This document shows positions 32,901-45,475 of a stretch of DNA of 64,000 nt, one piece after another. Position 1 is the first letter of the stretch; each line of letters starts with the position of its first letter. Below the pieces are notes generated by a model. It saw only the letters and a list, made by a program, of their open reading frames with translations. It was not told where the DNA came from and made no database searches. Source of the DNA: Nymphaea colorata (lineage: Eukaryota > Streptophyta > Magnoliopsida > Nymphaeales > Nymphaeaceae); assembly GCF_008831285.2 (NCBI RefSeq), contig NC_045151.1:1235544-1299543 (forward strand), written 5' to 3'. A program made the translations under genes and the position numbers.

Positions 32901-32974
32901 ACGTCCTTGGGAGATCGAAGCGCAGGAGGCAACGCAACGCTTTTCTTTTCTTCCTTCCCCCCTCTTTCCACCAT
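29959..32974 (-). CDS. Small F-box protein (95 aa)
   Basis: Two minus-strand exons, 32974-32838 and 30109-29959, flank a 2,728-bp intron. Exon 1 starts MVERGG and carries the F-box: SPKDVINRIFCQLDCVDLL then HCSLVC. Its donor is AA/GTACCA. Exon 2 begins after TTTCAG and completes the motif as K-QWYRDSAELREGWKNEYLE. It ends GLHSWCF and stop. The junction CK/QWY restores the usual end of an F-box (SLVCKxW), and phases match, which is the main evidence for joining the exons. F-box proteins bind SKP1 in SCF ubiquitin ligases and select targets through a C-terminal domain. None is recognisable in the 40-odd residues after the F-box. It could be a truncated member or have further exons I cannot see. 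A broken copy of exon 1 lies at 7435-7655. Confidence 0.78.
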
Positions 32975-33060
32975 CTCCTCCTTTCTCTCTCTCTCTCTCT
33001 CTCTTGTTTGTCAATGCCTCGCCGTCCTCCTTCCCAGATACCCAGTGAGGGCCGGAGCGA
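32975..33060 (-). promoter_or_regulatory. GA/CT-rich 5' region of the F-box gene
   Basis: A (CT)n tract at about 32983-33004 (GA on the gene's strand) lies just upstream of the start codon, a common plant core-promoter or 5' UTR composition. Also present in the pseudogene copy near 7610-7628. Confidence 0.5.
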
Positions 33061-34812
33061 ACCAGTAATCCTGAACCGGTCAAAGGCTTGATGAATCGGA
33101 CACAGAGTATGGCCAAAGCAGCTGGGATGTCAACTCATCATATTGTGTCTTGTTTTATACTTGTTGCCATATCGGACCAATCGTATACTAGTTTAATAGG
33201 ATTAGGAACAGAATTGAATTAGAATATTCAAAATGTGAAACCATGTCTGAAGTTTTAACATATAATTATATTAAGATGCAATTCACAATTACATGCTAGG
33301 GGATCAAAACTTTCTTGTTGAATATAAATACATAGATTTTGAATTTGAACCAACTACTGAACTATATCCTACGCATTAACGTCCCTATATATATATACAT
33401 ATGTGTGTGTGTGTGTGTGTGTGAAATACTTAAATTCCGTTAAAATCACGAAGCTTTAGGAAGCATCAGGGAGGATTGTTTTGAAATTGCTTTTCTCCAG
33501 CGTTATGTACAATGGAGAACGACTTCATTTTTGTAATAGAACTGCTCTATTATCATTTTAAGAAAAGGTATTCGCAGAATGGGCAGTTTTTGCTATGCAA
33601 GATTTACTCTAATCATGAAATAGTAGTTTCAATGTCGGATGAACTTACCACAATTCTTGGACAGATTCATAGAAACTCCACTTGCTGCCAAAGGACAATT
33701 TAGAACATGTTTGGCAACTGTAAATCTTGGGATAGATTCCTAGACCCAAATAACACAATGTGTTTATGAATTTACCTCAACTTGAGACAGATTTATAGGA
33801 CAGTAATAACTTGTTACTGTTACGAAATGGATCCTCAAGAGACAAAACAAGAATAAACTGGCGCTAAATCAATGATTTAAAAATCACAGCATTCAAAGTC
33901 TCGAGATTGCGTGAGTAACGATCAAAGCTCTGAATCCCGTTACAACCAAGGAATCCAGTCAAGCCTTGAATGTGTGCTGTTCTGAGAAGTTTGGTTTCTT
34001 TCAACTAAGCTCTATTTATCATGTGCTCTGCAATTATGAATTTCATAGAGATATCAGATATCAAGTGTATATGCCTAATAATCTGTTTACCTGAATGTTT
34101 ATGTGCTAGCTTTGCCAACAAATGGGATTGTGAACATAACATTGCCTTGATTAGTTGTTGCTTCATGTGCCCTCAAAAGAAGATTATCTTCAATGTTTGC
34201 TCAATGCTTGAAGTTTCAGAGAAAGAATTGCAGCACATGAAAGAAAAATTGCCAAACCAATATCTCATGTTCATGTTTGTGGCTGATTTTAGCCGTAATT
34301 TGGTTTACTGGATGGAAAAAGAAATGATTTCACCCAAACGCTCCAAAAACGCCATTTTGGAGAGTCCTGAAGTGCTGTCTTAGGTTTTTATTCATATCTA
34401 AACATATTAAACTCTCATTCCTAGCGCACTAAATTATTGAAATCCAAATTGTTGAAGAGAGAGCGAAAGACCTCAAAGATAGTTGGCAAACTGGAAAATC
34501 AAGCTTGGAACTGGGTCAGCCAGGCGGTGGGTTGCCTTGATTACTCAGCCGAATCAAGTACTAAGAATTGACATGTAATCCATGTAGCTCTCTCTTTCTT
34601 TTTAATTTTTCTCCAAAAATCTAATATTAACTACTCAATGCTTAAAAACTTGCTGAAATCATTAAATATATAAAAATTTTTATATGTTCTCTCTGGTTTT
34701 GGGAGGTCAATATGGCCGGACGCATCAAAGAAAGAAAGAGAGAAAGAGATCAAAGACCAAGCTGGTATGAGGTTTTCGGTTTAGGGTTGCCGGCCAAAAT
34801 CCTCAACAAATG

Positions 34813-34814
<2 letters not shown>
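33061..34814. other. Intergenic, no gene
   Basis: AT-rich, with a (GT)n run at about 33402-33422. A 120-codon plus-strand frame at 34021-34383 has no recognisable domain and is not called. Confidence 0.5.
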
Positions 34815-34870
<56 letters not shown>

Positions 34871-34885
34871 GAGAGAGAGAAGGTG
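34815..34885. repeat. (TA)n then GA microsatellite
   Basis: About 25 TA units ending near 34865, followed by a short GA run. Confidence 0.96.
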
Positions 34886-35102
34886 GGGAGAGAGAGAGAC
34901 CCAACTAATTCAGCGTCCTCATCCCTGTTTTTGGTCGAAGAAGAAAGAAAGACACATGCATGTAATTTCAGAAAGAAATTTGGACCACACCTAAAGAAAG
35001 CCTAAGCAACAAACAAAAAAAGAAAAAGTGACGCGAGTGTACGCCCTCAACGGAATGACATATTTTTCCCTGTCAGTTTAACAGAGTTGATTTGACATTT
35101 GT

Positions 35103-35127
35103 TGCGGTGAGCGTGGATCGAACACGC

Positions 35128-35170
<43 letters not shown>

Positions 35171-35175
35171 CCCGC
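35103..35175 (-). tRNA. tRNA-Phe (GAA)
   Basis: A 73-nt cloverleaf on the minus strand. The acceptor starts GCGGGGA; the D-arm has TAGCTCAGTTGGGAGAGC; the anticodon stem-loop TCAGA-CTGAAGA-TCTGA has anticodon GAA; the T-arm GCGTG-TTCGATC-CACGC is perfect; the 3' end is TCACCGCA. The A and B box promoters (TAGCTCAGTTGG, GTTCGATCC) are intact. There is no intron and no encoded CCA, as usual for a nuclear gene. One G-A mismatch is present in the acceptor stem; I believe it is usual in plant tRNA-Phe. Confidence 0.98.
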
Positions 35176-37250
35176 TAGATGAAATCGAATGGCATGATTA
35201 AGTTTCTGATCAAAACCTTTTATGTTCTGATTTACGTATTGGATTTTCAGTTACCAGTTTCCCTTAAGCTCGTTCAGACAGAAATGGGAGAATGGATTTA
35301 ATTTTTTGATTTGTTCATATCAAGAAAACACTATGTAAAATAATTTGAAATAGGAAAGTAAGTGAATTATGAAATATCAATGTTCTTGTCGTCCTCTTCC
35401 AAAATTCGCAATGGGCCGATGTGATAAAAGTCGGCTCAGCGTTTAGTGCGCACGAAGGGGCATGTGTGGGCAGTTGCTCACACAGTTCAACATATTTTTA
35501 TTTATTTTCACATAGTTGGTTTTCCAGAATTTTTTTTGTTCCTATATGTGTGCCCCTTATTTGCTTAGTGTCCAATCTATCTATTATGTTTTTAATATTT
35601 TTTTAAATGAGTGGTCCTACCCAAAAAAAAAAAAAAAAAATCCGATTCTGCCTCTGCCCAAGAGTTATTTCGTCTAGAGTAGGGGACATAACCGGGTTAG
35701 ATTTGGAAGTTTCAAGGAATTAAATTTGAGTTTGAAGTTGGATTAGCGGCAATATTAAGACTTTTTCCGAGGATTTTGTGGCCATTCAATTTAATAAACA
35801 CAAATATAAAGATAAAATGATCATATATTCTACGGGGACAATGAACAAGCTGCCCGAGTGCTTTTTTTTTTCGCAAATTAACTGCATGGACAAGATTTTC
35901 TTGTTCAAAGGTTCAAGAGTCGACGTGGAATCCATGTTTCTTGATGCATAAGCTTTCTTTGCTTATTAAACTCCTATCAACACGTAAGGAAAAGGCATCA
36001 TTTTTAACGTTGGTTTCAAGGTTTTCGAACACGGTCAATGACTCCATGAAATGAAGCACTAAAAATGTGGGTATCTTACTATTGAATTAATAAAGTACTG
36101 GCTTGAAGTCCACAATTTCTTATTTAAATTGGCGAGTTGAGGTTAGGGGAACCTCTATAATGTTACTTTCAAAAGGCATCTACATTGTTGTATTTTAATT
36201 CGCAAAAAAAACGTCATAGGGGTGCTGCGTCTGCGTGTGTGTGCAAGCAACCAGCAACTTCGAGCCGGCGCTCGTGGAGTCGGGAAATCCAATGCCATCC
36301 CTCTTCGTTAATCTGCATTTGAGTGCAAATCCAACACTGTCCACGTAACACTGCCAGTCTGCCACCCCACTAGTGCCATGGTGCCACCAACAATGTGGAT
36401 CGAGATTCAGATCCAAATTCATATCTGGATTCCACATCTATAGTCTCGCTGTACATCTCTGGTGCAGTTCATATCTGATATTTGTAGTAGATGCAAATGC
36501 AATGGTGGCAGACGCAGTGGTTTGAAGGTATCTGCTTAAGCAAAAGGATTGATCCCACAACCCAGATAAAAGCCAAAGCCCCATCTTTTTCCTTGCCCCA
36601 GGATACCTGATACCATCTTTTTCCTTGGCCCTGATACCAGATACCATCTCAGGTTTGTTTACGAGATAGTGAGATCTCTCCATACATACTTCAACTTGCA
36701 CATAAAGCGCACTCATGCCCCATGTTTGTACACTTGGAGCCAGTGGTTTAAAGACATTGACTTGTTAGTTGCAAACAGAAGTCATGGACGATGATTCTAG
36801 GTACGTTCAGCAGCTCGTTTTCTCGGGGGCACCACTGGAGAGGTGAGAACCTTCATGCTATCTCTTCCCTCAGATAAGGCTCCTCTCCTATATTCGACAA
36901 GAAAAACGGCTTCCCGGCTATCGTTCAACCAAACTTAGAACCAAAGGGATTGACTGAGTGGATGTTTGGTCTACAAATCTCAGAAGTCATTTGAGAAGTG
37001 ATAGTTCAAATCTCATAGCTGTCGAGCCGATGCTAGAAGTGAAAGCGTACAACGTAGGGACGAGAAGGTACAACCCCATGAGGGCCGACGCTAGAGGCGT
37101 ACAACCCCGTCCGCCTAGACACGCGATATCCATACAAAGGAGCATCCCAACTGCTGTATTACAAATCAGAAAGATTGTAAAGAAACAAGATCAGTAAAGA
37201 AACATGAAGGGTACCTTCAAAATACAGCATCAGAATGTCAGAACTTTCAG
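35176..37250. other. Intergenic, no gene
   Basis: No coding or structural RNA signal recognised. The last part, near 37250-37523, is probably the 3' UTR of the VDAC gene. Confidence 0.5.
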
Positions 37251-37523
37251 TGAAAGAAAACTGCGGCAAAAGGCCTAAGATCTCGTTTCAGAGCATTTAA
37301 AGTAGAGACCATAGCGACATTAGGAGACCAGCTTTGAAAAGAACCGCATTTAGGTTCCATGGTCTTACCATGGGCAAAATTATTTTGTACATCCCCGAAA
37401 TTGAACAGTAAAACTCTAATGGTAGCCAAAAAATACCGGTCACATATAAGCCAGAGTTTCAGTTGTAGCTTTATTTTGGGCTCAACCCTGCAAGAGAATC
37501 AAGCTACCGTCTCCTTAAAACAT

Positions 37524-40500
37524 TCACGGTTTGAGAGCTAGTGAAAGCCCCACCTTTGCACTCTTCTCTATTGCCCTTGTGTCCACCTCGCCAGAGATTG
37601 TGAAGAACGACTTTGGCCTCCACTGATGCTGGATAAGAGCACTAGCTTTGCCATAGTTGTTCAACCGAGCCTTAACCAGCGTCAGAGGGTCCAATGCATG
37701 CTGGGTGCCAATCGTTAGGGTGCTCTCATTGTTTGAGAAGCTGTGCGAAAGCTCGGCTCCAACGGCTGTGCTTGTTAGAGGGCTTACACTGTGGAAGTAG
37801 GAAGCAACCAAGGTATCCCCCTTGTCATTCCTGCAATCACCATCGAAAGCCACCATTACCGGCAGTTTATGGGCACCGCAGTTACACAATATCATTTGAC
37901 CCATAAATGAAGCAAGGAAAATGGCACACTAATATCATGAACGGGAGAAAACTGCAGGTAGTCAGTTTCAACTCTCAAGTACCAGATTCTCGACGTAAAC
38001 AAGATACACTCAACAGTCCATTTTTACCTTCATTCAATCTGGGGTCTGCAGATACTGAAGAGAAATTATTATACCCATGTAACGCCGGAAAATATCTAAA
38101 GTAGTTAACTACGCGTAGCAGCTGTTCAATTCAAACAAAAACTTTATAAACCAAACCTAAAGGGATAAATGGACCTCATCCAAGATGGTAACTAGTCACA
38201 GAGCAATGAAGACGATCAAATAGAAAGAGTTGTATGGACGCCAGAATCATGCTGAACAAGAATGTGGATGTATACAGCCACTCATTTTGAATAGAAGAGC
38301 AGTCACATTAGGTGTTTGTAAATAGTATATGTTATGACATAAACATATGCTGGTAGAGTGTGGCTTGGTACTACCCTCTCGCACATGCCTGCATGTTATC
38401 ACAAGACACCAAAGACAATCAAGTAGAAAGAATTGTATGGGTGCCAGAACAATGCTGACAAAATTTATATATCAGTGCCCCTTCACTAAAATTTCTGGCT
38501 CTGCCATTGCTCATGATGATGTGTACAGTCACTGACTTTAACAGATGAGAAACAGATAAGTTAGCTTTGTACTGCATTCGTACTTGCACACATGCATGTG
38601 TGTGCAGACAAAACAGCCTTTGAAACAAAAAGCACTAGGTAAGACTAGACAGTGGTGCAAACAGACCACGTGGTCAAAAGAACTAGGTAAACCTACGGAC
38701 TGGACTTCCAGAAAAGGACTAGGCAGCAATTAGGTGGGAGCCTAGGCAGGCCAAAAAAAGCGACACAAAGAAAGAGAAGGAAGAAGAGGAAGAACAAGGA
38801 CAAAAAGAAGAGGAAGAAAAGCAGAAGAAAAACAAAAATTGGCCACTCGGTATTACAGCCTATTTGAATATGTGACCACCCAGACATGAGGAGCACGTAG
38901 GCAGACAGCTAGCAACACTTTTGGCTGTATAGCAAGCATCAAAACTGAAATGCACAAAAATAATGACCAAAGGAAACACCATAGATTCTTATGGTAATGG
39001 TGAACGCTAACTATGAATAAGACTGGGCGTCGGGCTGGGCCGCCGCCGGCCCGACCCGGTATGGGCCGGGAAAATTCCGGCCCGGGCCCGACAGCCAGGC
39101 CCGGGTCGGCCCGTTTAGGCCCGGTAAGTTAAAAATATATATAAATATTTTTAAATTTTTCTGTTTTAATAATATTTTTTTATTCTTAATAAATACATTT
39201 TATATTAAAAAATGTTATTTTATAATTAAAAAATATTTTTTAATTTAAATGGGCCGGGCAGGGCCCGGCCCGAAACGAGACCCGGGACGGCCGGGCCGGC
39301 GCAGCCCGATACCCACCCTTAACTATGAAACATAATGTATCTTAATGAGAAGGATTAGTGCTGAAATGGAAATTAGGTCTTCCAGATTAACCATCCTATC
39401 CTACAGACATGGCCAACCATTACTGTCACACTTAACCAGCTCAACCATGTCATATGGTCAACTTAGGCTGGTTTCCCCAGGTGTTCAAAGAAACCATAAA
39501 AGAAAACAAGAAAATCATGGGCATCTTTAAATCCCTGGCACATCTGTAAGCACAATCAAATACTGATAGTTGAAAAGGAATGTAGCATCCCTAGATTTTC
39601 ATGGATCAACCAAAACACTCCTGAGCTGATGCTGCAAACAGTGGGGTGCTCAGTTGTAAAAGGAAAATGGCTTTGCATGCACATATGTGAACCTAGTGAG
39701 ATGTTTTAGCATGAGATCTATGGTTTCATACTAGGGAACAAAAACAAGCTCCAATTAGGGCCATAATATTTCCTATTCCTAACTGATCTTACCTATGTGA
39801 CACAGGTGCACATGCAGCAAACAACAAAATTAGTTTAAAGCTACAATTCCACCAATGATTCACTCAAAAAAAAAAAAAAACAAGTCATGTCAACTCGGGT
39901 GCAGCAACTTTTTTGAAGAGTCCATGATACTTAGTAACCTATCTTTTCTTCGGAATGACCTTTCAGGTGCAGAGAGTCAACCTATGACTGGATTGACAAA
40001 ATGACCTTTCAGGTTAATAAATTCTTCAAAAGGAATATTTATGGAGACTTCATTAGACAAAAACAATCAACAGCCCAAGCCACAATTACGGCCATTAAAA
40101 ACATAGCAATATACACTTACTTCCATAAATCATTGTCTACCAAATCTGTCACAATGAATTAAAAAACAAGGATCCCCATTTCACCAAGTGTACCTATCAA
40201 AACTAACAAGTTCACTAACTGCTCTTTGGAATACCAAAGTTTGAGAGTTCATAATTGTGTTTGATAAGGTTCAGGATGCTGAAGTAGCATTAAAGGTTTA
40301 GAATTGTTATCCAGATGCACAATTCTAATGCATAGAGCATAAGGAGAGTTGCAAAATTCATATCTAAAAATTCAAGGAGAGAAGCAATAATGAAAAAGCC
40401 CACTTACAAGTTCAAGGAAGCAATCAGGTCTGCATTTGAGTAGCTCAATCCAGCATTGTACATGGTGAAATTCCCTGTTGCAGTATCAAATGCAACATCG

Positions 40501-43500
40501 GTGCCAAGAGCAACAGCACTGCTTCCAAGAACACCAGAGAATTTAACGATAGGATTTGCAGTCAGGCCAATGCTTGTGCTAATCCCCGCATGGTCATGAA
40601 AATACTGGAGTTCAACCTGTGTTGACAGAACATATCATAAAGAAACAATCATAATCATCATACAACAGACAAAGCAATAGATATAAATAGACCAAATCCT
40701 TTTCCATCATAAAACTAACAAAGGAGTAAAGGATCCGTCTTGCTACCTTGCCAGATTTCTGGTCGGGAACAACAAAGCTAAAGATAGTTTTGAGTCCTGG
40801 TGCTGGCTCATCAACAGTTACAGTTGTAAAAAGCTGGCAAAGACAAATATATCAGCAGGCTGTCCACAAGTCACAGTTCACAATTTAAACCAAAAATAAA
40901 TTTAAGGGCATAACTGCATGCTTCATGAGTGAATTCAAAAGTTAGATTTCATTTTCACCTAAAAGCAAATACATCATCTTACTTTTGAGTTTGTGTCGAC
41001 TTTAATGTCAGTAGTGACATTCCTATTCTTCAGTTGTGTATTGATATCTGCCAACAATAAATCACCCTTCTTCGTCCCTGATGTTGTGATTGCCTGCAAG
41101 ATGAAAAAATCATCTAATCAAAACATAATGTTGACAAAAGCATCTAAATATGCACACCCATGTATGCCTCACTGAAAGAGGGAGCAAGTGAAATGCTTTA
41201 ATATTCAATCTAACATCTAAGGTTCTAAAAGCACACCCAAACAGCAGGAAGAAACAATTCAATATATTGCACATAGATTGTTTCACCAAACAGAACTTAG
41301 CCATCAGAAGTAGGAGAAAGTTCAGCTTTATCAATTATCAGGTACCCATCAACAAGATGAAGAGTGTCCATTTGCTGAAGTTTCCACACAAGGCATGTTC
41401 AACGGTCCTGACCAACCAAAATTGAAGCAACCATGGTGTCCAAATACAGGTACTTTTGTTTTCGATTCCTCTATGCAAACCAGCTCAGTGGCTCTACACA
41501 ACATGCATCTCAATGCCAGTTCTTTAATCTTGAGGAGATAAGGACAGAGAATTAATGCAGTTCCACTATCCAGACAACTGAATCGCTGCAAATGAGTGAC
41601 AGAACTATATTCAAATTTTTCTCATTTTAAGCAATGTTGTGTGGCACCAAAAAAAAAATGCTGTCACTTGCCAATAAGGGCCTTGCTTGAGAGGCATCAG
41701 ATGGGGTGCCCGAAAGGGGAAGTGTCTCAAGATATCCGTCACATTCCTGGGAATGAAGACAACTCCTTTGAAATGTTATTGAATGTGAGTATGTCGCACC
41801 CTGATAAAGTAAGTTGGAGTGTCTCAGAAGTACATTTTGAGACACTCCATCCAGCCATTCAAATATGCCTTAAAAGAGAATTTAGGATCAATTAGCATAT
41901 TTTCATCAATAATTTACCTCAAATTTCATGCTAATGGAGTCAGTAACACATATTTACATGTTTGTGATTACCAATCTCGATCAATACTTATTATTGGCTG
42001 CATCACCCTTTATATATTATTTCTCTCAAATCGTTTTCATTCCCTCCTTTTTTTCTTTTCTTCTCCATTTCTTTCATTTCCTATGTCTGAATTCTTCAAC
42101 TTCTCAGTTTCTCCCTTTTTCCATTTCCTACTTCTTACATTAACCCAACTTATATAGTTATATGTATTTTAGATACACACAACTTCATGTTTTTTGTAAC
42201 CATATCTTTGTGAAATACTAGGGACCACGAAACAAATACAGTAATAAGATACTAAGATTTTGGTGGCCTCTAGCCTGCGCTGAATTTCAAGTTTGTCACC
42301 TTGTATAGGTGGTGGACTGCCTGTGTGCACATATTCATGTGAAAACATGCGACAGTGTCCAGCTTCTTGAACACTCAAACGTAGCCAACGCCAGAACACT
42401 CTAACATCCAACACTGATACAGTCAACCATGTTCACATTAAAATCTGCGTAAGATGATAAAAATTGAAAAAGACAAACTACAGAAACCTCGTGAACTTTC
42501 CACATCTGATAGCCTGAGATAGACAAGATTTATCTTAGCTTCTACAGCAAATGAAAGGATAAGGAAAGACAAATAGAGAGCGACTTTGGATTGATGTAGA
42601 AGCTCAAGTCCCAAGTGAAATGTAACACCAAACTTTCCAAGGACTAACTGGCCAAAGGCATTCAAACAACACAACACAGCACAATTGCTGTGTTCCTTTT
42701 CCTCACCCCAAAGCATCAAGAAAAAACAGGAAGGAAACAAACAGCCACATAAACTAACTTTAACAACAAAATTAATCTGATGTTCAATTGTGGCTTTTTA
42801 GTCATCAAATTGAAATTCCATCAGAGAAGTAGTCAGAAGATGATCAAAAGATGCCACCATTAAGTGACAAGAAAGAACAGACGTACCGGACTTGGAGATT
42901 ATGAACCAGCATTTTTTTGAGCTCAAAGAAAAGATATGACCCTCAATAAGAAGCTCACATTCGTAAACAACCAGATCAAAAGCCAAATCTATGAGAAGCA
43001 CATACCATCCCAGCTTATAAAGCCCTATGTAGTATGTACTAGTTGCACAAAAAAAAAAAGTATTCAGAATTGCAAAACCCTGATTTTTGTGAAACCACAT
43101 TTGATAAACCAGGCAGCTCAAACTTAAGAGACGGAATTCCTCTCCAGCATGTTCACATGTTGAGTGAAAGGTCGGAGCAGAAATTCAAAACAAAAAAAGG
43201 TGAACAACATTAAACACAAAAAGAGAAGCACTACTTAAGGTGTCGACGCACGCTTATAGACCCAACCCAATTGAGAAAAAAATGATAGTTTAAAAGCAGA
43301 ACTCGACCAAACCAAAAGTTACACATCTATCTAAAACCAAAACCCTAAACCATATCAGATATGCACGCGGTAAGAATGTGCGACAGCAGATATTAACAGC
43401 TATATCAAAGACACATAAAAAGCAATATAGGCAAGGCAAAAGAAACCATTCCGTATTATTTAGCTGAAAATGAACCCAACCGGGAAGGTTTGACCTCAGA

Positions 43501-44002
43501 GCAATCAATCCCCAACGGAATCGCTGCTAAAAACGTAACTGACGGAAGCCATAATGAACAGGAACGGAGAAGTCAACCCAATCCGGAAAGGTTTGACCTC
43601 GGAACAATCAGAAACTCCAGACGCTCGAGAACAAAAAGGAAAAACCGTGATTAACAAAACGAAACGGAAACTCGCAGTCCAAATATAACTGAAGGAAGGC
43701 ACAATCCACACAAAATGGTCCACTAAACAAACTGCAGCTCCTTAAAAAGGCCACATCAGAGCAAACGGAAGTCCAAATAGGAGACCTACCACGCCGTTGG
43801 ATGTGTAGGTAGTGAGAGTGAATTTATGGTCACTCTGGTAATCCTTGTACAGAAGATCTGGGAAAGAGAACAAAGGAAAAAAGTAAACAAGAGGACCCAA
43901 AAACTTGAACTACGAGCCATAGAAGGTCAGAAAATGGTTCTCCTGAAGATCACCTCTGGCTTTCTTCCCAATGTCGGAGTAGAGCCCCGGTCCCTTCACC
44001 AT
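37524..44002 (-). CDS. VDAC: Voltage-dependent anion channel (mitochondrial porin)
   Basis: Six minus-strand exons: 44002-43954, 43857-43790, 41093-40983, 40833-40747, 40616-40408 and 37830-37524. All introns are GT-AG, phases agree, and the total is 276 codons plus stop, the usual plant VDAC length. The protein starts [20 protein letters not shown], the N-terminal helix of plant porins. It continues through [20 protein letters not shown] and [18 protein letters not shown] to GLSLALKP, which fits the terminal beta-signal (K-x-G-x-x-L-x-L). VDAC is a 19-stranded beta-barrel in the mitochondrial outer membrane that passes ATP, ADP and other metabolites. Introns 2 (2.7 kb) and 5 (2.6 kb) are long, and intron 5 holds a MITE. 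The gene looks intact. Which plant VDAC isoform it is cannot be settled here. Confidence 0.97.
38210..38535. repeat. Imperfect local duplication in VDAC intron 5
   Basis: About 50 bp at 38211-38260 (TAGAAAGAGTTGTATGG) reappears at 38411-38462 (TAGAAAGAATTGTATGG). The similarity resumes after roughly 50 bp (38463-38512) that match the AGTGCCCCTTAACTAGAAAT dispersed repeat (CAGTGCCCCTTCACTAAAAT, then TGGCTCTGCCA). Confidence 0.65.
39008..39329. mobile_element. Mutator-type MITE with 10-bp target duplication
   Basis: TAACTATGAA at 39008-39017 and 39320-39329 flanks a 302-bp element. It has GC-rich imperfect inverted ends (GGGCGTCGGGCTGGGCCG; the right end reversed reads GGGTATCGGGCTGCGCCG) and a core of almost only A and T. 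A 9-10-bp duplication fits the Mutator superfamily. It lies in VDAC intron 5. Relatives appear at 10183-10432 and possibly 47040-47410. Confidence 0.85.
41094..43789. other. VDAC intron 2, no nested gene
   Basis: The 2.7-kb intron shows no open frame with known domains and no transposon ends that I can define. Confidence 0.6.
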
Positions 44003-44762
44003 TGTTGCCCAGAGAGAGAGACAGAAAGAGTTACGCAGAGGACGAAGATTAGTTTTTCTTCTCTGAGAATGAGAAAGAGAGATAATGACGGAACCCTAGA
44101 TTTTTAGGGCTCCATGGAGAGGAGACTCCTGGAGAGGGTGGAGGAAGTATCTCAGCCGTTCGATGCAGCTTGGATCCACGACAACTTCTCTGGGCCGTCC
44201 ATCGCCAGATAGCTCTTCCAACTCTCCGGGTCAGATACTTTACTAGTGTCCCGTTTCGGAGGGAAAAGACAGTCAAAGGCCCAGCCCTCCAACTTCTTGG
44301 CGTTGACTCATTAAATGACCGAAATACCCTATCTTTTGAGGAAATTTTCCATCAGGTGGGCCCCACCGGCCACCTGTTGCCGGCGCCGTCTGACAACAAT
44401 AATAGTTTGTTATCGCTTCACACAAAATAACAAACTCGTTGCCAAACAACTTTAGTTGGATCCAGATAATAACGAACATGCAAATGGGTTGCTTTGCCAA
44501 TTGTCATTCGAATCCTGTTCTCAAACAGGTCGGATTCAACCTTGGATTAAATTGATTCGGATTTTTTTTTTATTTGAATGAAATAAATGATTGCTTACTT
44601 ATAATTTTGAATTATGTTTTATGGAGTGACAAAGCTATAAATTTTCATACCTGAGTGACATCAGGATAACAAATTTTAATTTTTAAGTGGGAACCAGTGT
44701 GTGAATAATTATATGATCCACAAGTATTAATATAATCGCACACACCAGTCCATGTGTGCTCT
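44003..44762 (-). promoter_or_regulatory. VDAC 5' UTR and promoter region
   Basis: GA-rich sequence just upstream of the start (44015-44090) is a likely 5' UTR. The plus-strand frame at 44170-44430 has no recognisable domain. No TATA box position can be assigned with confidence. Confidence 0.5.
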
Positions 44763-44930
44763 TGCCCTTAGTTTTACAGTCATTGCATCGAGGATTGTTG
44801 AGTTAATTGATATATGCGTGTTAATTTTTATGGGAAATTTGCTAAGCAATTCATTATATACAATGACTTTTCTTTAGCTATATTTTAAATTTTTATTCAT
44901 CTAACAACATTCCGCATTCAACAAATTTGG

Positions 44931-45015
<85 letters not shown>

Positions 45016-45475
45016 AAGTTTCAGCATTAGATATGATAGCGCTTTTAATAATTGTAGATTTGATAAGTTAATTGGATGTTTGACAATGGTAATGCACTTA
45101 CTATTATTGTCTCATGAATATCTCCTAAATCCCAACTAGTGTTATTCTTAAATGTGTCATACCATCTCCACAAAGTCATTGAAATTGTTACTTTGAATTA
45201 TGCTGAACCTCTAAATGAATGTTTATCTATCCAGTTTTGGTTTTTGGATATGACTTAGACCATTCCAACTTATCAAATCCACAATATTAAAAGAGATATG
45301 ATATCTAATGCTGAAACTTTTATATATATATATAATTTGTTGGATTTCAAATGTTGTCAGATGACTAAATTTTTAAAATTTATAGCTAAAGAAAAGTTGC
45401 TTAACATTTTTCCTGAAGAAATTAACACGCATACATTAATTGAGTACACGATGCAATTACCGTAAAACTAGAGGC
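44763..45475. mobile_element. Fold-back element with roughly 300-bp inverted arms
   Basis: The left arm (from TGCCCTTAGTTTTACAGTC) and the right arm reversed (TGCCTCTAGTTTTACGGTA) match along most of their length. Shared landmarks are ATTGCATCG, GCGTGTTAATTT, CTTTTCTTTAGCTAT, CATCTRACAACATT and AGTTTCAGCATTAGATAT. The two arms meet around 45100-45240. No transposase and no clear target duplication are seen. The left arm carries a long TA array where the right arm has only a short one. Confidence 0.82.
44935..45011. repeat. (TA)n microsatellite in the fold-back left arm
   Basis: About 38 TA units; the matching place in the right arm (about 45322-45336) has about 7. Confidence 0.97.

Noticed and set aside
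34021-34383. A 120-codon plus-strand frame
   Set aside because: No domain, signal peptide or homologous neighbour; length is possible by chance in AT-rich DNA.
44927-45139. Frame encoding a long Ile-Tyr repeat
   Set aside because: It is translated TA microsatellite.
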